Of a DNA stretch of 46,983 nucleotides, positions 7,636-17,169 are shown one piece after another. The stretch comes from Planktothrix serta PCC 8927 (lineage in GTDB: Bacteria > Cyanobacteriota > Cyanobacteriia > Cyanobacteriales > Microcoleaceae), in assembly GCF_900010725.2 (NCBI RefSeq), contig NZ_LR734883.1:239997-286979 (forward strand), written 5' to 3'. The position numbers were made by a program, and so were the translations under genes. Under the pieces are notes generated by a model that was not told the DNA's origin, did no database searches, and saw nothing but the letters and a program-made list of their open reading frames with translations. Position 1 is the first letter of the stretch. Every line of letters begins with the position of its first letter.

Positions 7636-7693
7636 AGTATCCCACGCTGATTTCTGGTTATTTTTTTGAGGGCAGTAGAAATTCAGTGTGGGA
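7636..7693. repeat. Imperfect inverted repeat upstream of carB
   Basis: TCCCACGCTGATTT (from 7638) pairs with AAATTCAGTGTGGGA (7678-7692) with one mismatch and a bulge. The loop contains TTTTTTT. It may be a terminator-like hairpin, a repeat, or part of the mobile element's outer end. Further on, at 7771-7794, the short repeat ACAGGCAAGATGCCTGTCCC occurs, and a close copy is at 32834-32857. Confidence 0.45.
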
Positions 7694-7813
7694 CTTACCG
7701 CTCCCCCAAACCCCCTCGTAAGTTGAAATGTTCAACAGATTTACGAGTAAGCTATATACTCAATCACGCACAGGCAAGATGCCTGTCCCACAACTCATAT
7801 ACTGGAATTCATA

Positions 7814-10800
7814 ATGCCGAAACGTACCGACATAAAGAAAATTTTGCTGTTAGGGTCTGGGCCAATTGTAATTGGACAAGCTTGCGAGTTTGACTATTCG
7901 GGAACTCAAGCCTGTAAAGCCCTACGCGAAGAAGGTTATGAGGTGGTGTTAGTCAACTCTAACCCCGCAACAATTATGACTGACCCAGAGACGGCGGAAC
8001 GCACCTACATAGAACCCCTCGTTCCTGAAGTCGTCGCCAAGGTGATCGAAAAAGAACGTCCCGATGCTTTATTACCCACAATGGGAGGTCAAACCGCCCT
8101 TAATTTAGCCGTTGCTCTAGCGAGAAATGGCACCTTAGAAAAATATGGAGTCGAACTGATTGGTGCTAAATTAGAAGCCATTGAAAAAGCCGAAGATCGG
8201 CAACTGTTTAAAGAAGCAATGGAACGAATTGGTGTCGCTTGTTGCCCTTCAGGAATTGCCAATACCATGAATGAAGCGCGAGATGTAGCGCGTCAAATTG
8301 GCACTTATCCATTAATTATTCGTCCTGCCTTTACGATGGGAGGAACCGGAGGCGGCATTGCCTATAATCAAGAAGAATTTGAAGAAATTTCTCAATCCGG
8401 TTTAGATGCGTCTCCCAATTCTCAAATTTTAATCGAACAATCCCTCATTGGTTGGAAAGAATACGAATTAGAAGTGATGCGGGATCTCGCTGATAACGTG
8501 GTGATTATTTGTTCGATTGAAAATATTGATCCGATGGGGGTACATACAGGGGATTCAATTACCGTTGCTCCCGCCCAAACCTTAACCGATAAAGAATATC
8601 AACGACTGCGGGATGCTTCGATTAAAATTATCCGAGAAATTGGGGTAGAAACGGGAGGATCTAATATTCAATTTGCCGTTAATCCCATGACCGGAGATGT
8701 GATTGTCATTGAGATGAATCCCCGTGTTAGTCGGTCTTCTGCCTTGGCTTCTAAAGCAACGGGATTCCCGATCGCTAAATTTGCGGCGAAATTATCAGTG
8801 GGATATACCTTAGATGAAATTAACAACGATATTACTAAGAAAACCCCCGCTTCCTTTGAACCCACGATTGATTATGTGGTGACAAAAATTCCCCGGTTTG
8901 CCTTTGAAAAATTCCCCGGTTCTGAACCTGTTTTAACCACTCAAATGAAGTCTGTTGGGGAAGCGATGGCAATTGGAGGAACCTTCTGTGAATCCTTCCA
9001 AAAAGCTCTACGATCTTTGGAAACCGGGTTAGCAGGTTGGGGATGCGATCGCTCAGAAAAACTCTCCAGTTTAGATCATATTCGCTCTGGTTTACGCACG
9101 CCTAACCCCGAACGAATTTTAACCGTTCGTAACGCGATGATCTTGGGAATGACGGTTGAAGAAATCTATGAACTCACGGGAATTGATCCTTGGTTTTTAG
9201 ATAAAATGCAGGAATTATTAGAAACAGAAAAATTCCTCAAACGCACAAGTTTAAAACAGTTAACCGCAGATAAATTGTTGGCGGTAAAACGGAAAGGATT
9301 TAGCGATCGCCAAATTGCCTTTGCGACTAAAACGACTGAAGATGAAGTCCGGGAATATCGCCAAGAATTAGGCGTAAAACCCGTTTATAAAATGGTCGAT
9401 ACCTGTGCGGCCGAATTTGAATCGACAACACCTTATTATTATTCAACCTATTGGGAAGAAGACGAAATTTTACCGTCTACAAAACCCAAAGTGATGATTT
9501 TAGGCGGTGGCCCCAACCGTATCGGACAGGGAATTGAATTTGATTATTGTTGTTGTCATGCCTCCTATTCTTTACGGGCGGATGGCTATGAAACAATTAT
9601 GGTGAATTCTAACCCAGAAACCGTTTCCACAGATTATGATACCAGCGATCGCTTATATTTTGAACCCTTAACCAAAGAGGATGTTCTGAATATTATTGAA
9701 GCGGAAGAACCCGAAGGAATTATTATTCAATTCGGCGGTCAAACCCCTTTGAAGTTGGCATTACCGCTACAACGGGCTTTAGAAAAAATGGGAACCATCA
9801 AAACCAAAATTTGGGGTACCTCTCCCGACTCCATTGATATTGCCGAAGACCGAGAACGGTTTGAAAAGATTTTGCGGGAATTAGATATTTTACAAGCCGA
9901 AAACGGCATGGCTCGCAGTTTTAAAGAAGCCTTAAAAGTAGCAAAACGCATCGGATATCCAGTGGTTGTGCGTCCTTCTTATGTATTAGGAGGACGGGCG
10001 ATGGAAATCGTTTATTCTGATGAAGAATTAGAACGATATATGATGTTTGCCGTTCACGTCGAACCGGATCACCCGATTTTAGTCGATCAGTTCTTACAAA
10101 ATGCGGTGGAAGTGGATGTGGATGCGATCGCCGATCAACAAGGAAACGTTGTCATCGGTGGCATTATGGAACACATCGAACAAGCCGGAATTCACTCTGG
10201 GGACTCCGCCTGTTCCATTCCCTACCAAACCTTATCAGAAGCCGCCCTGACCACCATTCGCCGCCAAACTATTGAACTCGCCAAAGCCTTAAATGTGGTC
10301 GGGTTAATGAATATTCAGTTTGCCGTCCAAGGGGAAAAGGTCTATATTTTAGAAGCCAATCCCCGTGCGTCTCGGACAGTTCCCTTTGTTTCTAAAGCCA
10401 TTGGGGTTCCCTTAGCCAAAATTGCCTCACGGGTGATGTCGGGTAAAACCTTAACAGAATTAGGCTTTACCGAAGAAAAACTCCCCACTTACGTTTCTGT
10501 CAAAGAGGCGGTGTTACCCTTTGCCAAATTCCCTGGAACAGATGTGCTACTAGGGCCGGAAATGCGGTCTACCGGGGAAGTCATGGGCATTGATATCGAA
10601 TTCGGTAAAGCCTTTGCGAAGGCAGAACTCGCCGCCGGACAAGTGCTACCCTTATCAGGAACGGTGTTTGTCTCCATGAATGATCGGGATAAACAGGCCA
10701 TTGTACCTGTGGTTCAGGATTTCTTGGCGTTAGGGTTCAAAGTCACTGCAACCATTGGGACTCGCAAAGTCCTCTGGGAAAATGGCGTGAAAGTGGATAT

Positions 10801-11050
10801 GGAGTTGAAACTCCATGAAGGACGACCGAATATTTTGGATGCGATTAAAAATCAGGCGGTGCAATTGGCAATCATTACGCCTTCCGGGGAAGAGTCCCGC
10901 AGCGATGGGATTCTGATCCGTCGTTCTGCTTTAGGGTATAAAATCCCGATTATTACAACAATTGCTGGAGCTAAAGCAACGGTTGCTGCTATTCGTTCCT
11001 TAAAGTCTACTCCGATTGAAGTCAAAGCCATTCAAGATTATTACGTCTAA
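7814..11050 (+). CDS. carB: Carbamoyl-phosphate synthase large chain
   Basis: A 1078-residue protein, the normal bacterial length. It is two homologous halves, each an ATP-grasp synthetase unit: the first begins [15 protein letters not shown] and has [20 protein letters not shown]; the second begins [14 protein letters not shown] and has [20 protein letters not shown]. The oligomerisation region is about 400-550 and the C-terminal MGS-like allosteric domain covers the last 140 residues ([20 protein letters not shown]). It makes carbamoyl phosphate from bicarbonate, ATP and ammonia delivered by CarA, feeding arginine and pyrimidines. carA is not in the window. The TnpB element sits less than 300 bases upstream, so the promoter region may include element-derived sequence. 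No strong Shine-Dalgarno precedes the ATG. Confidence 0.97.
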   Translation: MPKRTDIKKILLLGSGPIVIGQACEFDYSGTQACKALREEGYEVVLVNSNPATIMTDPETAERTYIEPLVPEVVAKVIEKERPDALLPTMGGQTALNLAVALARNGTLEKYGVELIGAKLEAIEKAEDRQLFKEAMERIGVACCPSGIANTMNEARDVARQIGTYPLIIRPAFTMGGTGGGIAYNQEEFEEISQSGLDASPNSQILIEQSLIGWKEYELEVMRDLADNVVIICSIENIDPMGVHTGDSITVAPAQTLTDKEYQRLRDASIKIIREIGVETGGSNIQFAVNPMTGDVIVIEMNPRVSRSSALASKATGFPIAKFAAKLSVGYTLDEINNDITKKTPASFEPTIDYVVTKIPRFAFEKFPGSEPVLTTQMKSVGEAMAIGGTFCESFQKALRSLETGLAGWGCDRSEKLSSLDHIRSGLRTPNPERILTVRNAMILGMTVEEIYELTGIDPWFLDKMQELLETEKFLKRTSLKQLTADKLLAVKRKGFSDRQIAFATKTTEDEVREYRQELGVKPVYKMVDTCAAEFESTTPYYYSTYWEEDEILPSTKPKVMILGGGPNRIGQGIEFDYCCCHASYSLRADGYETIMVNSNPETVSTDYDTSDRLYFEPLTKEDVLNIIEAEEPEGIIIQFGGQTPLKLALPLQRALEKMGTIKTKIWGTSPDSIDIAEDRERFEKILRELDILQAENGMARSFKEALKVAKRIGYPVVVRPSYVLGGRAMEIVYSDEELERYMMFAVHVEPDHPILVDQFLQNAVEVDVDAIADQQGNVVIGGIMEHIEQAGIHSGDSACSIPYQTLSEAALTTIRRQTIELAKALNVVGLMNIQFAVQGEKVYILEANPRASRTVPFVSKAIGVPLAKIASRVMSGKTLTELGFTEEKLPTYVSVKEAVLPFAKFPGTDVLLGPEMRSTGEVMGIDIEFGKAFAKAELAAGQVLPLSGTVFVSMNDRDKQAIVPVVQDFLALGFKVTATIGTRKVLWENGVKVDMELKLHEGRPNILDAIKNQAVQLAIITPSGEESRSDGILIRRSALGYKIPIITTIAGAKATVAAIRSLKSTPIEVKAIQDYYV

Positions 11051-11065
11051 CAGATAGTGTTGGGT

Positions 11066-11099
11066 GTTGACAGTTGACAGTTAGCTGTTGACTGTCAAC
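11066..11099. repeat. Heptamer-derived hairpin after carB
   Basis: GTTGACAGT at 11066-11074 pairs with ACTGTCAAC at 11091-11099, built from TTGACAG heptamers in opposite orientations. It separates carB from a converging gene. It lacks a T-tract, so it is a repeat first and a terminator only possibly. Confidence 0.6.
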
Positions 11100-11143
11100 C
11101 CCACCCATCTTTATTCCGGTTTCCAGTTTCGATGCCAATCATT

Positions 11144-11530
11144 TCAAAAATGAGTTGTTCTTTTGGATAATAACTGTTCTTCTAGGGCTGCAATTCGGTT
11201 GTAGGCGGCCGTTAGCTGTGCGGTGAGTCGTTGAATTTGAATATCGGCGGTGAGGGTGGGCTCTCGACTGTAGTAACTCGTTTCTATATATTCGTCATCG
11301 ATTAGGATGTCTTTATGTTCTTGTACCGATGTACTTTGTCGGGTTTGGGGGGGATTTGAGAGGGAAGCCGAAAAACCGTACTCAAGAAGGCTAGGGGTGG
11401 CTTTGACGAGTTCGGTGGATTCGTCCTGAGATAAATGGTCAGAGACTTGATTGGTCAGATGTTTAATCATTTCGTATAAGGAATCTACCTTATCACTCAA
11501 AGCGATGACTTGTTGAGTTAGCCTATCCAT
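11144..11530 (-). CDS. Coiled-coil protein, 128 residues, unknown function
   Basis: ATG at 11530 with AGGAG nine bases upstream. Residues 1-32 (LTQQVIALSDKVDSLYEMI, then KHLTNQV) and 95-122 (IQIQRLTAQLTAAYNRIAAL) have hydrophobic heptads typical of coiled coils. They are joined by a polar linker (QTRQSTSVQEHKDIL) and an acidic, tyrosine-rich patch (DDEYIETSYYSREP). No signal peptide or membrane segment is visible. It converges on carB. An oligomeric scaffold or adaptor is plausible; I do not recognise a family. Confidence 0.65.
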   Translation of the reverse strand: MDRLTQQVIALSDKVDSLYEMIKHLTNQVSDHLSQDESTELVKATPSLLEYGFSASLSNPPQTRQSTSVQEHKDILIDDEYIETSYYSREPTLTADIQIQRLTAQLTAAYNRIAALEEQLLSKRTTHF

Positions 11531-12384
11531 AGAAATACTCCTGTTTAAGTAAAAAATCTCCTAAGCTAATACTAGACAGCAAATCAGCCAAGACCCAATT
11601 ATTTACTAAATTATTTAACCTTTTGCTGAAGTTTTCTGTTAAGTATTTTTGCAGACTCAAAGAAATTCACCTTTTCATGCGGATGATCTATCCTATTGTT
11701 TCGTTATATTCAAGTTATTTGGGTTAGGATGGGGATATACCATTGTAGAAGACTCAAGGCAATTGCTCGTTTTTTGGGATTGATCGTTAAACAAGTGATA
11801 AAAATAGAACTTTAAGATGGAATTATTTTTAATCAAATTTCAGATTTTTTGAGAATCAGCAATATCAAATATAATTCATTCTTATGGTTAAGATAAGGCG
11901 GGCTTAAGCTAATTAACAATAGTTGACTAAATTGCTCAAAAATTAATTCATTATTAAAAATTAATTAACATAAATTAATTTTATGTCATTGATAATGCTT
12001 TCAATTTTACTCAAATTCAAAAATTAACTTAAAATTCCCTGGCTCTCAGACAAAAAACCGCATTTCTCAAAAATCGTCCTGTTGTCCTCATTTTCTAAAG
12101 CCCGCAAAATCGCTAAATTTTAAAGTTTTGTCAGGGAATTTTGATTTTTTATCACCGGGAACTTGAAAAATAGAGATACTTAGTGTATTTCTAACGTAAT
12201 TCTGCTTTCCGATAGATATTACCAACCGAGGGATTCTACTTTATGTAGATTTTTCACCGAAGCAGAAGAAAATCATTGTCAGTTTGAGTTTGTTATGATT
12301 ATATTAAGAATTGTAACAAAAGTTCTACTTTTGTCCCTCCTGTGAGGGGATTCCATCAGTTAATCTCGTGTTTAGGAGCAGCCC
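11531..12384. other. 854-base AT-rich intergenic region
   Basis: No credible coding frame, tRNA or long repeat was found. The stretch 11930-12010 is very AT-rich, with several interleaved TTAATTAA-type words, and could be a low-melting or curved segment. The last 90 bases (TTGTAACAAAAGTTCTAC, TGTGAGGGG, then AGGAG before the ATG at 12385) probably hold the promoter and leader of the downstream lyase gene. An unrecognised small RNA is possible. Confidence 0.4.
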
Positions 12385-12924
12385 ATGACAGCCCTGATAC
12401 AACAAAACCCTTCTGATCTAGCATCCCAAGTGGCGGAGTATTTTCGTCGCAGTGTTGGAAATTGGCATTCAGAACGGCGCTACTATACACTTCCAGAGGG
12501 AGATACCCAAGAAGTTGCCAGCGAGATTACCATAGAATTTTTAGACCAAGGTTGTCCTGACCTGATCAATATTGCTCAATTACACGAATTAGAGGATTCG
12601 ATCATCCTCACCTGTGGGTCAAAGGTCAACTGGAAAAGTTCTAATTCCGTCTCAGGAAAGAAATTGTCGAAAGGAGCAACGGTTTTTGGTGTTTCTGAAA
12701 CCCTACTCTATCGAGATCAGGGGTTTATGACGCCTAAACCCGTTGTCGCCCAATATTATCTGGTTGATGCTAATACGTTATGCCTCAGAACCGAGTACAA
12801 TGGTTCTGTATTTGAAGAAGAAATTAAACTGGTAGGTCAACGATACCGCACCCGACAAACGATTATTTCACGGGCTGGGGAACAAACCATGATCGGCCAG
12901 TATTTAGAGAAACGGATTGAGTAG
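12385..12924 (+). CDS. Phycobiliprotein lyase, CpcS/CpeS-like
   Basis: A 179-residue protein with AGGAGCAGCCC directly before ATG 12385. The opening EYFRRSVGNWHSERRYYTL and the strand containing EVASEITIEFL fit the CpcS/CpeS/CpcU lipocalin-like beta-barrel. So do the later strand pairs MTPKPVVAQYYLVDANTLCL and TEYNGSVFEEEIKLVG ending in RYRTRQTIISRAGEQTMIGQ. These proteins attach phycocyanobilin or related bilins to cysteines of phycobiliproteins. The subfamily (S, U, T or V) cannot be decided from memory. The next gene begins six bases after its stop, so they are probably cotranscribed although a functional link is not obvious. Confidence 0.75.
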   Translation: MTALIQQNPSDLASQVAEYFRRSVGNWHSERRYYTLPEGDTQEVASEITIEFLDQGCPDLINIAQLHELEDSIILTCGSKVNWKSSNSVSGKKLSKGATVFGVSETLLYRDQGFMTPKPVVAQYYLVDANTLCLRTEYNGSVFEEEIKLVGQRYRTRQTIISRAGEQTMIGQYLEKRIE

Positions 12925-12929
12925 CGACC

Positions 12930-14045
12930 GTGAAGCGAAGGTTTTTTCTCCAAGGAATCAGTACCTTAACCTTGAGTAGTGTCGTAGTGGGATGTAAACA
13001 AGCTACGGCACTCATGGTTCAAATTCTCAGAGGTTCTGTTCCGGTGCAAATGGTGAGCAAATTTCGACAACAATCTGATCAAGGTGTGATTGATTTTGTT
13101 CCCCAACTGCAACTGCAAGATTTATTTGGATTATTACAAAAATGGAAGTCTCAACCCCCAACTCAGCAGTCACCTCAAACTGAGTTAGTGATGATTGGAG
13201 ACTATTGGTTAAATTCTGCCATTCAACAACAACTGATTCAACCCCTCGACCCGAAATTATGGCCGCAGTGGTCACAACTTCCCTCCCCTTGGCAAAATAT
13301 TGTTCGGCGGAATTCTGAAGGTAAATATGATTCTAAGGGGAAAATTTGGGCGGCGCCTTATCGTTCAGGAAGTACGGTGATTATTTATCGGGTTGATAAG
13401 TTTAAGGCGTTGGGATGGACGCCTGAAGACTGGAGTGATTTATGGCGGCCAGAATTGCGTCATCGGATTTCTTTACCCAATCAAGCGCGGGAAGTGATTG
13501 GTTTAACGTTAAAAAAATTAGGCTATTCCTATAATACTGCCGATTTAAGCAAAGTTAAAAACCTAGAAGCTGAACTGCTTAAACTGCATCAAAATGTTAG
13601 ACTTTATGATTCTAATAGTTATCTGAAACCGTTAATTTTAGGTGATACTTGGTTAGCAGTGGGTTGGTCTACGGATATTCCTCCAGAGGTTCAATATCAA
13701 AATGAATTAGCCGCCGTTGTTCCTAAATCTGGTACGGCGTTATGGTTAGATTTGTGGGTGAAACCTGCGGGAGTTCAAGCGTCTCCTACGGCAACTTTAG
13801 CAGATAATTGGATCGATTTTTGTTGGTCGCCCCAAGTTGCAACTCAACTCTCCTTATTAACGGGAACAACATCCCCAATTATTCTAGGAATGAACCCCCA
13901 AGAGTTACCCCAATCTTTAAGAGAAAATCCCCTATTATTTCCGAAAGCTTCTATTTTAGAAAACAGTGATTTTCTCCAACCGCTTTCGGCAAATTCTATT
14001 AAACAGTATCAACAGTTATGGGAAAAAATTAGACTGGGAAGGTAA
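12930..14045 (+). CDS. Extracellular solute-binding lipoprotein, PotD-like
   Basis: A 371-residue protein with a GTG start at 12930. The N-terminus KRRFFLQGISTLTLSSVVVG followed by Cys is a lipoprotein signal with RR-like start, so it is probably exported and anchored by Cys22. The body resembles polyamine/iron-type periplasmic binding proteins: KIWAAPYRSGSTVIIYRVD, LGWTPEDWSDLWRPELRHRI, LKPLILGDTWLAVGWSTDI and ELAAVVPKSGTALWLDLWV. No permease or ATPase gene is adjacent, so it is an orphan binding protein or works with a distant ABC transporter. Ligand unknown. Confidence 0.8.
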   Translation: MKRRFFLQGISTLTLSSVVVGCKQATALMVQILRGSVPVQMVSKFRQQSDQGVIDFVPQLQLQDLFGLLQKWKSQPPTQQSPQTELVMIGDYWLNSAIQQQLIQPLDPKLWPQWSQLPSPWQNIVRRNSEGKYDSKGKIWAAPYRSGSTVIIYRVDKFKALGWTPEDWSDLWRPELRHRISLPNQAREVIGLTLKKLGYSYNTADLSKVKNLEAELLKLHQNVRLYDSNSYLKPLILGDTWLAVGWSTDIPPEVQYQNELAAVVPKSGTALWLDLWVKPAGVQASPTATLADNWIDFCWSPQVATQLSLLTGTTSPIILGMNPQELPQSLRENPLLFPKASILENSDFLQPLSANSIKQYQQLWEKIRLGR

Positions 14046-14378
14046 GCATCCAGAAACAAATATGTAAAGGACTATAGCACTACGCACTTTTAGAACAGGA
14101 AACAGGGAACAGTAAGCAGTGACTGAATGAGTTTCAGAATTTAGAAGTGTCCTAACTGTGAGGACGCTCGCACGACAGGAATTGTAATTTATTAGCTGTC
14201 CCATTTTTATACACATTTAAGCCATACCGTCAAGTAGAAATTTATATGTGATTACTCTATCTTTGATTGGCTCTATGAACAAAAGCTGCTATTATGATTT
14301 TAAACTCAGACGGTTTTGTTTTGACTGTCTTGCGATCGCCAATTTAATTATCAATTTCCCAAAAAACGATTAGACATT
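14046..14378. other. 333-base intergenic region before the McrBC-like operon
   Basis: It contains a degenerate GGAACAGG heptamer tract at about 14092-14113 and a short inverted pair GTCCT/AGGAC at 14151-14166. No gene was seen. A HIP1-like GCGATCGC lies at 14333-14340. The last 120 bases contain a plausible promoter (listed separately) for the defence operon. Confidence 0.4.
14267..14295 (+). promoter_or_regulatory. Candidate sigma-70-type promoter for the McrBC-like operon
   Basis: TTGGCT at 14267-14272 and TATTAT at 14290-14295 are separated by 17 bases, a good fit to a -35/-10 pair. The operon start codon is 84 bases downstream of the -10. It is a sequence match only. Confidence 0.35.
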
Positions 14379-15575
14379 ATGTCCAGCAGTCCCATTCAAA
14401 AAATCCTATTCGGAAGTCCTGGAACCGGAAAAAGCTATAGAGTTGAAAATAAAATAATTCCTGATGAGTTGAAGATAACTGACCAATCAAATGTTATTCC
14501 AACTGTGTTTCACCCAGAATACACTTATGGTGATTTTATGGGTAAACTGATGCCATTAACTGACGATAGTGGCAAGGTCGAGTATAAATACTACTCAGGA
14601 CATTTTTTAAAAGCACTAGCTAAAGCATACAAAAATATCATAAAAAGCTGTATTAAGTTTGAGCAAGACAAGAAAGAACTAACAGAGGAATACAAGAAAG
14701 AAATAGGGAAAACTCGTCAAGACGCTTTCTCTAGCGAAGAAATGTCTATTCTGAAAGAAAAGCACAGTAAGATCATAAAACAACCTGAAAATGTTGTTTT
14801 GATAATTGATGAACTTAATAGAGGTAATTCAGCAGCAATTTTTGGTACTGTATTTCAACTTCTTGATAGAAACAAAAACGGTTGGTCACAATATCCAATA
14901 ACAATTTCAGATTTAGAAAAAACTGGATTGTTGCAAGCAATAAGCTTTAAACAATATTTTCTTTCTAAAGAAAAGGGATACTCATTTGAGTATGATGGAA
15001 ATTCTTGTAAAGATGAAAATGAATACAATAAATATCTTGACTATATTTTCAGCGATTTAAGCAAAGAAGAAAGGGTTAGACTTCAAGAGTGCAAAATTAA
15101 ATTGCCCCCAAATCTATCATTCTTGGCTACCATGAATACTTCTGACAACTCTATCTACTTCATGGATAGTGCCTTTAAACGCCGTTGGGATTGGGAGTTT
15201 GTAAATATTGAAGATGATGGACAAAGAAACGTAGTGTCCGGCCGAAAAATAAAACTTTACAACAATGATACTTGTGCATGGAATAATTTTGTTGATAAGT
15301 TAAATGAATTCATCCGCAGTCATTACAAGACAGTTAGGAAAATTGAGGATAAACAGATTGGTTACTTCTTTATTAATGAAGAAACTATAACGGAAGAACA
15401 CATCAAAAATAAATTGATGTTCTTTATCTGGGATAGTGTTTTTAGTAACAATCGTAAGCCTTTGACTGAACTTTTAGAAATGACTGAAAGAGATTTAGTT
15501 ACATTTGGACAGTTTACCCAAAAAGAGGTTGTTCAAAAATTTGTTAAAAAAATAATTGGATTTGTAAATGTTTGA
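14379..15575 (+). CDS. McrB-like AAA+ NTPase without an N-terminal recognition domain
   Basis: A 398-residue AAA+ protein. Walker A GSPGTGKS is at residues 12-19, followed by the McrB-type motif FHPEYTYGDFMG (44-55). Walker B LIIDELNRGN (141-150) continues into SAAIFGTVFQLLD. The sensor is FLATMNTSDNSI (248-259) and the arginine finger region AFKRRWDWEF (265-274). A charged, probably coiled-coil insertion spans about 85-135, and another segment (about 185-238) precedes the sensor strand. Because the ATPase starts at the very N-terminus, the modified-DNA reader of classical McrB is absent. It overlaps the nuclease gene by eight bases. The likely role is the motor of a McrBC/LlaJI-type restriction complex that translocates DNA and activates the nuclease. 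Whether it uses GTP or ATP cannot be read here. Confidence 0.85.
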   Translation: MSSSPIQKILFGSPGTGKSYRVENKIIPDELKITDQSNVIPTVFHPEYTYGDFMGKLMPLTDDSGKVEYKYYSGHFLKALAKAYKNIIKSCIKFEQDKKELTEEYKKEIGKTRQDAFSSEEMSILKEKHSKIIKQPENVVLIIDELNRGNSAAIFGTVFQLLDRNKNGWSQYPITISDLEKTGLLQAISFKQYFLSKEKGYSFEYDGNSCKDENEYNKYLDYIFSDLSKEERVRLQECKIKLPPNLSFLATMNTSDNSIYFMDSAFKRRWDWEFVNIEDDGQRNVVSGRKIKLYNNDTCAWNNFVDKLNEFIRSHYKTVRKIEDKQIGYFFINEETITEEHIKNKLMFFIWDSVFSNNRKPLTELLEMTERDLVTFGQFTQKEVVQKFVKKIIGFVNV

Positions 15576-17169
15576 CCTCAGTAATATAGATATTATTAAA
15601 ACAGATCAAAAACGTGGCTACAGTAGCTATTCGTTTGTTGGTCTTCAGAGAAATAAGGAAACTGATCGCTTAGAGTTTTGGCTTCCGTTAGGATTCGATG
15701 ATTTTGATCATACAGATTTTAACTTAGTCAAAGGTTTCTTCTTCAAGATGTACCGAACTTTCAAAACGTATCTGCAAAGAAAACAGAATTATATGCAGAG
15801 CAAAGACATAACCATTGATCGAGACGGAATTATTGAAAATGAAAACGGATTTAGTTTTATTAATGAAAATAATGAACAGGTAGTTTTTTATGGCAAACTC
15901 AATTCGTTAGATAAAATAATAGAGGGTTACGATGAATTGCGAATTTCATCTTTAGAAAAAAAACAAATGAGAAGCCCAGAAATTGACTACTCAAAGATTC
16001 ATCGGTATATGCACCAAGCTGTCTATCTTGATCATGATGTGATTTATATTGACGAAATGAATATAGCCAAAAATATCTTAGTCAAAGAAAGTCCGCCAAT
16101 TTTACAACTTTTTTGTTTTATTTATACCGAAATCAAAAGAGAGTTGGAAGAATTAGAAAATATTTCCGATAGGGCTGCCGAGCTTGCCGAGGAGTTTAAA
16201 GAAAACTATTTGCAACCTAATAGTAGTTTATTTGGCGAAGATACATTTGCCGAAACCGTAGATATTTTGAGGGAAACACTGGAAGATCTTGACACTAAAA
16301 CAGCCTATAAAGATGATGATTATTGGCATTTTTTTGAAGCAGTAGAGGCGTTTTTATACGGAGAGCGACAAGAAGATAATAAAGGTATTTACTGGGGTTT
16401 TAGCAGTTTCTATGATATATGGGAGGATATGTGCCAAACTTATGTACTCAATACACCTGAATACAAAGAAAGAGCAATCTTTGCAGATATTGAAGGAAAA
16501 CTTAAACCATTAATTAATGTCACTCTCAATCCATTTGAATTGACATTAAATGATTTGACAAAAATACGTTATTTACGACCTGATTTAGTATTAAAAGAAA
16601 AAGAATACGGAATAGAAGACTTTTATAAAATCAATCAAAGAATTTATAGGCAAGAAAAATCTGCCTATGGTATATTTCTTGTTAATTATCCAAGTTTACA
16701 GGCTAATCATCCTAAAATTCTTGATAAATTTTATGAGCTTCGTGAAAAAGAAACTAATGAGCAAACAGGGAAAACGTTTAGCTATATGTTTGAACAAAAT
16801 TTAGAAAAATTTAGACTATTTATTATTAATTATATACGCTATAAATCATTTTCTTTCCTCACAATTGTTGATTATAAATATATGGGTATTTGGGATTATG
16901 AAAGGTACTCACCTGATAAAAATGGAGAAAACAAAGTAAAAGATGATATACAGAAACAGTTAGTCTATGAATGGACAATACAGCAAAATTGGAATGCAAA
17001 AACTGAAAGTGAGTTTTGGATACCTTATTTTTCTAATAACCCGCTAGAGTTTGAAAAGATACCTCCAGTAAAAGTAGATAATACTGACTTTAACAAAAGC
17101 AAGATTAAACTGGTTGAAATTAATTTCAAAACACTTCAAGATTTTTATATTAAGCAAGGATTGGTATGA
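15568..17169 (+). CDS. McrC/LlaJI-like PD-(D/E)xK restriction nuclease subunit
   Basis: A 533-residue protein. The C-terminal half has the McrC-type nuclease pattern: a Glu in FYDIWEDMC (E286), LRPDLVL with D339, FLTIVDYKYM with D435 and K437, then DDIQKQLVYEW (459-469), equivalent to the 'QlyaY' helix after the catalytic lysine. The N-terminal 330 residues hold an initial strand-rich module (about 1-110), a short HDVIYIDEMNIAKNIL motif (156-171) and helical segments, and probably contact the ATPase ring and perhaps DNA. It resembles LlaJI-type enzymes, but which subfamily is uncertain. Its start overlaps the ATPase end and its stop overlaps the next start as ATGA, so the three proteins are probably made in fixed ratio. 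Confidence 0.75.
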   Translation: MFDLSNIDIIKTDQKRGYSSYSFVGLQRNKETDRLEFWLPLGFDDFDHTDFNLVKGFFFKMYRTFKTYLQRKQNYMQSKDITIDRDGIIENENGFSFINENNEQVVFYGKLNSLDKIIEGYDELRISSLEKKQMRSPEIDYSKIHRYMHQAVYLDHDVIYIDEMNIAKNILVKESPPILQLFCFIYTEIKRELEELENISDRAAELAEEFKENYLQPNSSLFGEDTFAETVDILRETLEDLDTKTAYKDDDYWHFFEAVEAFLYGERQEDNKGIYWGFSSFYDIWEDMCQTYVLNTPEYKERAIFADIEGKLKPLINVTLNPFELTLNDLTKIRYLRPDLVLKEKEYGIEDFYKINQRIYRQEKSAYGIFLVNYPSLQANHPKILDKFYELREKETNEQTGKTFSYMFEQNLEKFRLFIINYIRYKSFSFLTIVDYKYMGIWDYERYSPDKNGENKVKDDIQKQLVYEWTIQQNWNAKTESEFWIPYFSNNPLEFEKIPPVKVDNTDFNKSKIKLVEINFKTLQDFYIKQGLV

